Assembly (NCBI GenBank): GCA_021770755.1
Contig: JAETQI010000041.1
Location: forward strand, 1 to 39,116
From: Lachnospiraceae bacterium
GTDB lineage: Bacteria > Bacillota > Clostridia > Lachnospirales > Lachnospiraceae
DNA length: 39,116 nucleotides
Direction: 5' to 3'
In this document: piece by piece, positions 32,427 through 39,116 of the stretch
How the letters are laid out: each line of letters begins with the position of its first letter
How positions within the stretch are numbered: the first letter of the stretch is position 1
Program-made: the position numbers and the translations under genes
Notes under the pieces: generated by a model
What the model was told of the DNA's origin: nothing
Database searches by the model: none
What the model saw: the letters and a program-made list of their open reading frames with translations, nothing else

Positions 32427-34067
32427 ATGGCAAAAAGAGGACAGAAGTTTGGGAAAGTTCTTTTTGCGGGTATGTTGCTTACACTGACTGTTGCACTGGG
32501 CGGATGCTCAGGTGACAAGGCGGCTGGAGACTCTACACAGATTGCAGACACGTCTGCCGCAAACAGCAGTGAGGTGGAATCCGCGACGAACACGGAGGCA
32601 AATGCTTCATCGGAGGAGACGAAGGACACGGAGGAGGGCGGTTCACACATCACCATAGGTATTCCACAGGATCTGGACAGCCTGGTACCGAGCCTGTCAC
32701 AGGGCGCGGGCACACAGGAGATCCTCTACAATATCTACGAGGGGCTGTATAAGCCGGACAGCGAGGGCAATCTGGTTCCTGCAGTGGCGAGTGATTACAC
32801 GATGTCAGAGGACGGGCTTGTGTATACATTCACTTTGCGAGATGGGATAAAGTTCCACAACGGAAATCCTGTCACTGTGGAGGACGTGAAGTATTCGATT
32901 GAAACCTGCGCCGGTCTTAATGGGGGAGAGCCCGTTATATCGGCGTTTTCTAATATCGAGAGCGTGGAAACGCCGGACGATGGGACGGTCGTGATCACGC
33001 TGAAGGAGTCGAGCAGCCCGTTCATGGCGATCCTGTCGACCGTCGAGGCGGCGATCGTGCCGGCTGATGCGGATGATCTGCAGACAAATCCGGTCGGGAC
33101 GGGGCCGTACAGGTTTGTATCGCGCTCTTTGCAGGAGAATGTGGTGCTTGAGCGTTTTGACGATTACTGGGGCGAGCCGGCGCACATCAAGGATATCACT
33201 TTGAAGGTGCTTGCGGATTCGGATTCGATCGTCATGAATCTCGAGGGCGGTGCCGTCGATCTGGTCGCGAGGGTTTCCACGCAGCAGGCGGCAGAGCTCG
33301 GCGATGATTTCGAGGTGCTCGAGGGGACGATGAATCTGGTGCAGGCGATGTACCTCAACAACGCGGCAGCGCCGTTTGACAACGAGAAGGTCCGCCAGGC
33401 ATTGTGCTATGCAGTCAACAAGCAGGAGATCCTGGACTTTGTGTCGGAGGGAAAGGGAACACCTGTGGGCAGCAGTATGTTTCCGGCGTTCGGCAAATAT
33501 TATGTTGAGGAGCTCAATGACCTTTACACAACAGATCTCGAGAAGGCAAAGTCGCTGCTGGCAGAGGCGGGGTATCCTGACGGATTCAGTTTTACGATGA
33601 AAGTGCCGTCAAACTATCAGCAGCATGTGGACACTGCGCAGGTGGTCGCGGAGCAGTTAAAGCAGATCAATGTCACAGCCAATATCGAGCTGATCGAGTG
33701 GGAGACCTGGCTGAATGATGTGTACCAGGGACGCGATTTTGAGGCGACGCTTGTGGGCGTGGACGCATCGACGCTGACTGCGGGGGCGATGCTGAGCCGT
33801 TTCCGTTCCGATGCGCACAACAACTTTGTGAATTTCAGCAATGAAGAGTACGATGCCGCCTACAAGGAAGCGCTCGCAGCGGAGGCGGTGATGGATGATG
33901 AGGCGGCTACGGCGGCTTACAAGAAGTGCGAGACGATCCTTGCTGAAACGGCTGCAAATGTCTATATCCAGGATATGTGTGAGCTGGTGGCGGTCAGAAA
34001 GGGGTACACGGGGTACACGTTCTATCCGTTATATATCCAGGATTTTTCGAAGCTGGATGTGCAGTGA
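32427..34067 (+). CDS. Family 5 (Opp/Dpp/Nik-type) ABC substrate-binding lipoprotein
   Basis: Extracellular binding protein for peptides, nickel or another small solute. The 546-aa protein has a lipoprotein signal peptide with the lipobox LGGC (Cys27). A Ser/Thr/Glu-rich linker of about 40 residues follows, then the SBP_bac_5 domain, which begins ITIGIPQDLDSLVP and includes YTFTLRDGIKFHNGNPVTVEDV. AAAAGGAG lies before the ATG. Two DppB/DppC-type permease genes follow, so the three form an import unit. The ligand is not deducible; no distinctive nickel or heme motif is visible. Confidence 0.92.
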   Translation: MAKRGQKFGKVLFAGMLLTLTVALGGCSGDKAAGDSTQIADTSAANSSEVESATNTEANASSEETKDTEEGGSHITIGIPQDLDSLVPSLSQGAGTQEILYNIYEGLYKPDSEGNLVPAVASDYTMSEDGLVYTFTLRDGIKFHNGNPVTVEDVKYSIETCAGLNGGEPVISAFSNIESVETPDDGTVVITLKESSSPFMAILSTVEAAIVPADADDLQTNPVGTGPYRFVSRSLQENVVLERFDDYWGEPAHIKDITLKVLADSDSIVMNLEGGAVDLVARVSTQQAAELGDDFEVLEGTMNLVQAMYLNNAAAPFDNEKVRQALCYAVNKQEILDFVSEGKGTPVGSSMFPAFGKYYVEELNDLYTTDLEKAKSLLAEAGYPDGFSFTMKVPSNYQQHVDTAQVVAEQLKQINVTANIELIEWETWLNDVYQGRDFEATLVGVDASTLTAGAMLSRFRSDAHNNFVNFSNEEYDAAYKEALAAEAVMDDEAATAAYKKCETILAETAANVYIQDMCELVAVRKGYTGYTFYPLYIQDFSKLDVQ

Positions 34068-34170
34068 GGGACAGTTTTATGCATGCTTTAAATAGTTATT
34101 GAGTGATCTGACAGTATACTATGGATCAGGATAGAGTGACGGGTCCGGCGTAAGGACCTGTAGAAAATAG

Positions 34171-34198
34171 TTAACAGATAGTGGGCAATCGTTATATA
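34171..34198 (+). promoter_or_regulatory. Weak candidate promoter between binding protein and permease
   Basis: TTAACA (34171-34176), a 16-base spacer and TATATA (34193-34198) lie in the unusually long 157-base gap before the first permease. It may allow separate permease transcription, or be chance in AT-rich DNA. No terminator was found in this gap. Confidence 0.3.
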
Positions 34199-34224
34199 GT
34201 TGTAAAATAAAAGGAGACGGGGAT

Positions 34225-35169
34225 ATGAGATACATTGGGAAAAAGCTGGCTGCCATGATCATCACGCTTTTGTGTATCTCGTTCCTCGTCTATCTTGCTT
34301 TTGACCTGATACCGGGAGATGCGGCGCTCGCCGCCCTCGGAACGGACGCCACGCCGGAGAGCCTCGCGGCGCTGCGGGAGCAGCTAGGGCTGAACAGACC
34401 CTTTCTGGAGCGGTATCTGGAGTGGTTGGTGCATTTTGTCAGCGGTGATTTCGGGACTTCGTACAAGTATCATATGCCGGTGGCGGATATGATCGTGTCC
34501 AAGCTGCCGATCACGGTCATCATGGCAGTCATTTCTTTTCTGATCATGATCGCGGTCGCGCTGCCGATCGGCATCTATACGGCAAAACACAGCGGAAAGA
34601 GGATCGACCGCATCGTGACGGCGGTCAACCAGATCGTGATGTCCGTCCCCCATTTTTTTATGGGGATTCTGATCACGTACTTTTTCGGACTGATCTTAAA
34701 GCTCTTCACTCCGGGGGGATTTGTGTCCTATGAGACAGATTTTTTGGGATTTCTTGCGTATATCATCTTTCCATGCGTCGCGATCGCGCTTCCGAAGATC
34801 GCGATGTCGGTAAAAATGCTGCGGAGCTCCTGTATAGAGGAGGCAAAAAAGGACTATGTGAGAACGGCATACAGCAAGGGCAACAATACCAACAAGGTTT
34901 TGTACAGACATGTGCTGCGCAATGCCATGATCCCGGTGATCACCCTGTGGGGAATGACGCTTGCGGACATGCTCGTGGGCAGCATCGTCATCGAGCAGGT
35001 ATTCAATATACCGGGGATCGGGCGCATACTGCTGACTTCCATATCCTACAGGGATTATCCTGTGGTGGAGGCTGTCATCGTATTGATCGCGTTTGTGGTG
35101 ATCGCGACGAATTTCGTTGTCGATGTGATCTATCAGCTCATTGATCCGCGCATCAGCGTGCAGGAATAG
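34225..35169 (+). CDS. Opp/Dpp/Nik-type ABC transporter permease (DppB-like)
   Basis: Inner-membrane permease, 314 aa, of the DppB/OppB type. An N-terminal helix is followed by the periplasmic-type segment with DAALAALGTDATPESLAALREQLGL and LERYLEWLVHFVSGDFGTS, diagnostic of the first permease of these systems. The BPD_transp_1 domain follows with the EAA loop EEAKKDYVRTAYSKGNNTNKVLYRHVLRNAMIP. It ends with VDVIYQLIDPRISVQE, the usual C-terminal pattern. AAAGGAG lies before the ATG, and the second permease starts 11 bases later. Confidence 0.95.
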   Translation: MRYIGKKLAAMIITLLCISFLVYLAFDLIPGDAALAALGTDATPESLAALREQLGLNRPFLERYLEWLVHFVSGDFGTSYKYHMPVADMIVSKLPITVIMAVISFLIMIAVALPIGIYTAKHSGKRIDRIVTAVNQIVMSVPHFFMGILITYFFGLILKLFTPGGFVSYETDFLGFLAYIIFPCVAIALPKIAMSVKMLRSSCIEEAKKDYVRTAYSKGNNTNKVLYRHVLRNAMIPVITLWGMTLADMLVGSIVIEQVFNIPGIGRILLTSISYRDYPVVEAVIVLIAFVVIATNFVVDVIYQLIDPRISVQE

Positions 35170-35180
35170 GGAGGTTTTAG

Positions 35181-35978
35181 ATGAAAAAAAAGAAGCAGTA
35201 CGCTCCCAGTCTCATATTAGGTCTTGTGATAACAGGTGTGATGCTGTTGATGATCCTGGTCGGCTTTGTGTACACGCCGTATGACATCACGAAGATGGAC
35301 AGCACTGCGAAGCTGGCGGCGCCGTCGCTTGCGCATCCGATGGGGTGTGACAATTTCGGCAGGGATATCTTTTCGCGGGTGCTCAAGGGCATGGGCAACA
35401 CGTTTGTGATCGCGTCGGCCACAGTGGCGATCGGGACGGTGAGCGGTGTGATCATCGGCGCGTTTACAGGGTACTTTGGCGGCTGGCTGGACGAGGTGCT
35501 GATGCGCGTCAACGATGTGGTGTTTGCGTTTCCGAGTATTTTGCTGGCGCTCGTGTTTGTCAGTCTCTTTGGCACAGGCAAGTACAACGTCATCGCAGCG
35601 CTCGGTATCGCGTTCATACCGAGTTTTGCCCGCATCGTCCGCGGCGAGTTCATCAAGTACAGAGAGATGGACTATGTCAGGAGCGCAAGGCTTGCCGGTG
35701 TGCCGCAGCTTCGCATCATCTTTGTTCATATCCTGCCCAACACGATGCCGGTGCTGGCGTCCTCGGTGATGATCGGCTTTAATAATGCGGTGCTCGCGGA
35801 GGCCGGCATGAGCTATCTGGGCATCGGTGTGCAGCCGCCCAGCGCGAGCCTTGGGAGCATGCTGTCGGAGTCGCAGACGTACCTCTTCTCCGCGCCGTGG
35901 TACGCGGTGTTTCCGGGGCTGATGATCATACTGATGGTGCTGGGGCTGTCGCTTTTGGCGGACAGAGGGGCACGGTGA
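35181..35978 (+). CDS. Opp/Dpp/Nik-type ABC transporter permease (DppC-like)
   Basis: Second permease, 265 aa. It has an N-terminal helix, the HPMGCDNFGRDIFSR motif typical of DppC/OppC, and a transporter domain with the EAA loop REMDYVRSARLAGVPQLRIIFVHILPN. The C-terminus stops at LSLLADRGAR, where relatives usually continue with a short segment of the type GDxLRDxLDP, so it appears about ten residues short. The genes for the two DppD/DppF ATPases that normally follow are absent. GGGAGG precedes the ATG. See findings for the possible truncation of the operon. Confidence 0.9.
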   Translation: MKKKKQYAPSLILGLVITGVMLLMILVGFVYTPYDITKMDSTAKLAAPSLAHPMGCDNFGRDIFSRVLKGMGNTFVIASATVAIGTVSGVIIGAFTGYFGGWLDEVLMRVNDVVFAFPSILLALVFVSLFGTGKYNVIAALGIAFIPSFARIVRGEFIKYREMDYVRSARLAGVPQLRIIFVHILPNTMPVLASSVMIGFNNAVLAEAGMSYLGIGVQPPSASLGSMLSESQTYLFSAPWYAVFPGLMIILMVLGLSLLADRGAR

Positions 35979-36107
35979 AACTTTTCGTACCCGAAATGAT
36001 GTCGTTCGTGCCATCGCTGTTAAGCGAAGCTGTGAGTTTGTCGATAAACAAAGCATATGAAATATAGAAAACGTTTGATTCCAAAAATGAAAGAAGGAGC
36101 AGATCAT

Positions 36108-36752
36108 ATGCTGGTTAACACGAACAACAGAACCCCTTTTCCACAGATCACATTTGATATGAAACCGGGTGAAATGCGGAAAGCCCTGGCGGGCAAACTG
36201 CAGTCGGGCGCGATAAGTGAGCAGAAGACATTTCTGTCTCCGGAGGAGAGAAAAGCGCTCGATCATCGCTGGTCGCACACGGTGATCCACGGTGTCATGG
36301 AGTTTTCCGAAGTATCAGGAAGTATCCTGAAAGATATCGAGGCATCAAAAGGCAGCTACGACTACAGCGATACCATCAACGCGGCCGGCTATGCCTACGC
36401 AAAGCTTTACGCCGGGATTCAGAAGCGGCATGAGGATCCAAACGAGAAGTGGTACAGATCCGCCGGCGGAGAGGAGCTGACGCTAGAGGACGAGCTGGAG
36501 TGGCTTGACAATGCGTTCGAACAGGAGATCGCATGGAAAAAGTCGTGTGCGAAGTCCGCAGCCGAGATACAGAAGTATTGCCGTGCAGAGATCCCCGAGG
36601 TGCCATACAGGGAGATCGAGGGGATCGAGGACGATCTCTACGAGGCGAGAAACCGCTATCTGGATCTGTATCACAGGGACAGCGCGGGGCTGGCATTACA
36701 GGATTACCGGTTTAGCAGTGTCCGGTCATTCAGGTGGCCGGTTATGAAATAG
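36108..36752 (+). CDS. Unrecognised protein A of a two-gene pair
   Basis: I do not recognise this 214-aa protein. It looks soluble: no signal peptide and no membrane helix, with many charged residues. Two helical, acidic stretches are visible around GGEELTLEDELEWLDNAFEQ and IEGIEDDLYEARNRYLDLY, and the C-terminus is aromatic and basic (SSVRSFRWPVMK). The ATG at 36108 is used because GAAGGAG lies about 10 bases upstream; an in-frame ATG at 36057 has none. The coding looks real: codon use resembles the neighbours and the stop is 29 bases before the next gene, which is of the same character. Function unknown. Confidence 0.7.
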   Translation: MLVNTNNRTPFPQITFDMKPGEMRKALAGKLQSGAISEQKTFLSPEERKALDHRWSHTVIHGVMEFSEVSGSILKDIEASKGSYDYSDTINAAGYAYAKLYAGIQKRHEDPNEKWYRSAGGEELTLEDELEWLDNAFEQEIAWKKSCAKSAAEIQKYCRAEIPEVPYREIEGIEDDLYEARNRYLDLYHRDSAGLALQDYRFSSVRSFRWPVMK

Positions 36753-36781
36753 TTGACATAGTGCGATCAGAAAGGCAGGTT

Positions 36782-37498
36782 ATGAGAACAATGACAGCAA
36801 ACATCATGGAAAAACATTCACAGATGCAGTGTGAAAGGTACACCATCGACACGGACAGGCTCGCGCAGAGACTGCAGCAGAAAAAAGCGGATCAGCCGTC
36901 GGCAGCCGAAAAGGGCAGCAGAGATACCGTGGACATCTCGGAGGATGCCCGCAAAGCGCTGGAGGCGCTGAAAAACCGGGAGCACATAGAGATCGCGGGA
37001 GCAATCGAGCCGGACAGATTCTGTATGGAACAGAATGTCTTTGAGGAATATGAGAGGGCAGTGGCGGCGGAACAGCGGGAGAAAGTGGCGACCGGCAACT
37101 TTGACCGCCATATTGACAAAATGGTGTCCGCCTATCAGAAAATGAGAAATGAGATCGAGGAAAAATACGCCGATGCGGACGAGGACAAAGAGCTGCAGCT
37201 CGAACTGCTGGACAAAGCCTACGAAAGCCACAGCAGACTGATGGCAGGGCACACGGAAGTGATGTATGACCTGAGGGATTTTACGCCCCGGATCACCTAT
37301 CATTCCGATAAAACGACAGCGGACCAGCAGGTACAGACAAAGCCGGAGAAGCCGCTTCTCGCTGGCAAGTACGAAAAAGGAGCGATCCGGGATCATGCGT
37401 ACGGCGCGTTTATGGCTGCCATCGGCAAAAATGATACAGTACCGCAGGGAAAGGCAGACTTAAACCGCATCTGGGATTATTATGCGGCGTTGAGATAA
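36782..37498 (+). CDS. Unrecognised protein B of a two-gene pair
   Basis: A 238-aa soluble, highly charged and probably mainly helical protein that I do not recognise. Near residue 48 it has DTVDISEDARKALEAL, which resembles the short D-x-V-x-I-S-x-x-A motif seen in FlgM-like anti-sigma factors and in many small Clostridia proteins; this is only a likeness. The middle (FDRHIDKMVSAYQKMRNEIE to LDKAYESHSRLM) looks like coiled-coil helix. The ATG at 36782 has AAAGG 6 bases upstream; a GTG at 36734 would overlap gene A. With gene A it forms a two-gene unit between transporter permeases and the DUF262 gene. Confidence 0.7.
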   Translation: MRTMTANIMEKHSQMQCERYTIDTDRLAQRLQQKKADQPSAAEKGSRDTVDISEDARKALEALKNREHIEIAGAIEPDRFCMEQNVFEEYERAVAAEQREKVATGNFDRHIDKMVSAYQKMRNEIEEKYADADEDKELQLELLDKAYESHSRLMAGHTEVMYDLRDFTPRITYHSDKTTADQQVQTKPEKPLLAGKYEKGAIRDHAYGAFMAAIGKNDTVPQGKADLNRIWDYYAALR

Positions 37499-37508
37499 AA
37501 ATAGATAA

Positions 37509-37537
37509 TTGCTTTCGTTGCTGTAATGGAATATAAT
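37509..37537 (+). promoter_or_regulatory. Promoter for the DUF262 gene
   Basis: TTGCTT (37509-37514), 17 bases and a perfect TATAAT (37532-37537) lie about 75 bases before the DUF262 ATG. It begins just after the stop of protein B, so the downstream segment is an independent transcription unit. Confidence 0.65.
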
Positions 37538-37613
37538 AAAAGATAAATATGTTGGAATATATATGGGAAATCCACTTTATATAAAGGACATTTTCAGCTA
37601 TGGAGGTTAAGGT

Positions 37614-38744
37614 ATGTTTAAGCGCGGTTTTGTGAATGATTTGAGAGAAACGGGTATTCAGCAGTACAAAACAGATGTCGGGTTTCGGACACTTGTGGAG
37701 AGTGTCAATGAGAACCTGTATATTATACCGAAATATCAGAGAAAATATCGCTGGACAAAAGATCAGGTTGCCTCGCTGGTTGAATCCCTCATTTATGGCT
37801 TGCCTATTCCGCCGATATACACTTGCAGAAACGCAGAAAATCAACTGGAGATACTGGATGGCCAGCAGCGGATCATGAGTCTGTTTTTTTATTATATAGG
37901 CTATTATCTGAACAATAGAAAAAATAGTTCCGTGGATTTTTCTGATCTTGAGGTAGAAGATCGTTCTTTTAAGGAAGCGATCATGGAAAAGCTTGTATTG
38001 GAGGAGCTTCATATTCAGTCAGAGAGCAACGAGGGCAAACGGGTTAACCTGGATTATAATGCGCTGTCAGTGGAAGCGAAAAGACGTGTCGATTATACAA
38101 CGATCACTGTGATAGAGATAAAGATCGACAATGAAAAACAACGATCTTCTATCTTAAGGCAGATTTTTGCCAATCTGAATAAAGGCGGTTCAGAATTGTC
38201 AGAACAGGAGCAAAGAAATGGAATATACAATTGCGCCTTTTATGATATGCTGCATGCTTTTAACCGGCATGATGCTGCATGGAGAAAACTGTGGGGGAGA
38301 GAAAGTGCGAATGAGCGTGATATGGAGACACTGCTGCGTTTTTGTGCGTTGAAAAAGTACGTTGATGTTAAGGAGGGAGTATCAGGTTTTGATTTTGTGA
38401 TAGATGGATATAATGCTTCTTATGGAAAGCTTCTGGATCATTTCTCAGAGGAAGCTATGGAGTTTGATGAAAATCAGATTATGGAATATAGGAAAAGTTT
38501 AACTGACTTTTTGACATTGTTTGCGGTGAATACGACACAGTCGTCGAAAGTAGCATTGTTGGAAAGCTTTTATATTGTTTATGAGAAATTGAAGGTTCAT
38601 GAACCGATTACATCTCAAATATATAATAAGGTCTTAAAAAATCCCAAGTATGTAGAAAAGGCAAGGCAGGGAACTGTGAAAATGAAGAGTATGAATGAAA
38701 GGTGGAAGACAGTGTATGCGGTTTGGACTGGAAAAGATCAGTGA
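37614..38744 (+). CDS. DUF262 domain protein (ParB/Srx-like fold, GmrS/SspE-related)
   Basis: The 376-aa protein has the DUF262 signatures: PKYQRKYRW (residues 39-47), LIYGLPIPPIY and LDGQQR (81-86). This ParB/sulfiredoxin-like fold is known from the restriction factors GmrSD, BrxU and SspE, where it provides NTPase activity and senses modified DNA. No HNH/DUF1524 nuclease motif is visible in the C-terminal half, so it differs from full GmrSD. It overlaps the following ATPase fragment by 29 bases, implying a partnered system. Its DNA is more AT-rich than the genes to the left, which suggests acquisition. GGAGG is 7 bases from the ATG. A defence role is inferred. Confidence 0.85.
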   Translation: MFKRGFVNDLRETGIQQYKTDVGFRTLVESVNENLYIIPKYQRKYRWTKDQVASLVESLIYGLPIPPIYTCRNAENQLEILDGQQRIMSLFFYYIGYYLNNRKNSSVDFSDLEVEDRSFKEAIMEKLVLEELHIQSESNEGKRVNLDYNALSVEAKRRVDYTTITVIEIKIDNEKQRSSILRQIFANLNKGGSELSEQEQRNGIYNCAFYDMLHAFNRHDAAWRKLWGRESANERDMETLLRFCALKKYVDVKEGVSGFDFVIDGYNASYGKLLDHFSEEAMEFDENQIMEYRKSLTDFLTLFAVNTTQSSKVALLESFYIVYEKLKVHEPITSQIYNKVLKNPKYVEKARQGTVKMKSMNERWKTVYAVWTGKDQ

Positions 38745-39018
38745 AGTTGTCGGGAAAATATACGAGAAAGAACTTCCCTATAAAGACAGCATAGTTGTTG
38801 GAGACAATTCCAGCGGAAAAACAATGTTATTAAAGCTGTTTATAGAGCGGGCAGGGGGTTCAGAAAATGTTTATTTTATCGACGCAGTAAACCGTGGATT
38901 TGATGTCAAAAAAATTTCTAAATTATTTAAGAAGCCGGAATACAAAAATACGATATTAGAGACAAGATTGAGGGAAACACATTTTAATTTACAGGACTCC
39001 TTTAATGAAACAGTATAA
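38716..39018 (+). pseudogene. N-terminal fragment of an AAA/SMC-like ATPase
   Basis: Only about 100 aa are coded before a TAA at 39016-39018. The fragment contains VVGDNSSGKTMLLKLF, an AAA-type Walker A (residues 29-36), and an early FIDAVNRGF beta strand, but no Walker B, signature or sensor motifs. A complete ATPase of this class would be several hundred residues. The stop lies 3 bases before a perfect hairpin, so an insertion or rearrangement probably cut the gene. The ATG at 38716 overlaps the DUF262 gene; an in-frame ATG at 38695 is less likely. A truly small protein cannot be excluded. Confidence 0.65.
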
Positions 39019-39021
39019 ATC

Positions 39022-39038
39022 CCCCAGCAGAGCTGGGG
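39022..39038. repeat. Perfect hairpin at the ATPase break point
   Basis: CCCCAGC (39022-39028) and GCTGGGG (39032-39038) form a 7-base perfect stem with a 3-base loop. No T-tract follows, so a terminator is not supported. Subterminal hairpins of this kind mark the ends of IS200/IS605-type elements; a transposase is not visible within the remaining 78 bases. The stretch to 39116 contains a TATAAT at 39094-39099 and nothing else I can name. Confidence 0.45.
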
Positions 39039-39116
39039 AGACTAACAAATGCCGGAGGCGGTGAGCAGAGTACAAAAATAGAAAACTCCGCTGTATAATG
39101 AATGTAGGTCTGGTAA

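Noticed and set aside
34068-34224. Small RNA or riboswitch in the gap between binding protein and permease
   Set aside because: Only a short GGTCC/GGACC pairing is seen and no known class fits.
36014-36026. TCGCT/AGCGA stem after the permease as operon terminator
   Set aside because: Only five base pairs and no T-run.
35217-36290. 357-aa minus-strand ORF across the DppC-like gene
   Set aside because: Composition rich in Arg/His is typical of reverse-frame artefacts; the opposite strand is a clear permease.

Overview
The window looks like a chromosomal segment of a Gram-positive anaerobe of the Clostridia, most likely Lachnospiraceae. I infer this from the gene content: a MurE ligase with the DNPR motif of meso-diaminopimelate-adding enzymes, a PASTA-domain Ser/Thr kinase, a YlmC/YmxH-type sporulation protein, and strong GGAGG-type ribosome binding sites. 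It also carries YesM/YesN-type sugar two-component regulation and CUT1 sugar ABC transporters without their own ATPase. No species call is possible from the sequence alone. No tRNA, rRNA or CRISPR array was seen.

Region 1 (about 1-13.6 kb, + strand) is the conserved Firmicutes housekeeping cluster: murE, priA, def, fmt, a YugP-like membrane zinc protease, rsmB, rlmN, prpC, prkC, rsgA, rpe. It combines wall synthesis, replication restart, N-terminal formyl-Met handling, rRNA methylation, ribosome assembly and reversible Ser/Thr phosphorylation. Genes are tightly packed with several overlaps. An internal sigma-A-like promoter precedes prpC-prkC-rsgA-rpe.

Region 2 (about 13.6-26.7 kb) is a sugar-utilisation locus. 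A minus-strand set (AraC-type response regulator, YesM-type sensor kinase, GH13 alpha-glucosidase) diverges from a plus-strand set (lipoprotein sugar-binding protein, two permeases, a GH36 alpha-galactosidase and a second, divergent clan GH-D enzyme). The 230-bp divergent spacer is rich in inverted repeats and candidate promoters. The likely substrates are alpha-galactosides (raffinose family, melibiose) or other alpha-linked oligosaccharides, imported and hydrolysed inside the cell.

Region 3 (about 26.9-32.2 kb, + strand) holds ychF behind an extended -10 promoter and a structured leader, lgt translationally coupled to a GH3 beta-glucosidase, a YlmC-like protein, and nrdR behind a near-consensus promoter and followed by a clear hairpin.

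Region 4 (about 32.2-39.1 kb) looks accessory. It has an Opp/Dpp/Nik-type binding protein and two permeases with no ATPase genes beside them, then two unrecognised adjacent genes, then a visibly AT-richer segment. That segment has a DUF262 (ParB/Srx-like fold) protein overlapping a very short AAA ATPase fragment, cut off just before a perfect hairpin at the right edge. The DUF262-ATPase pair resembles a defence-type module interrupted by a mobile element or other rearrangement. It and the unrecognised gene pair are the best places to look for something undescribed.
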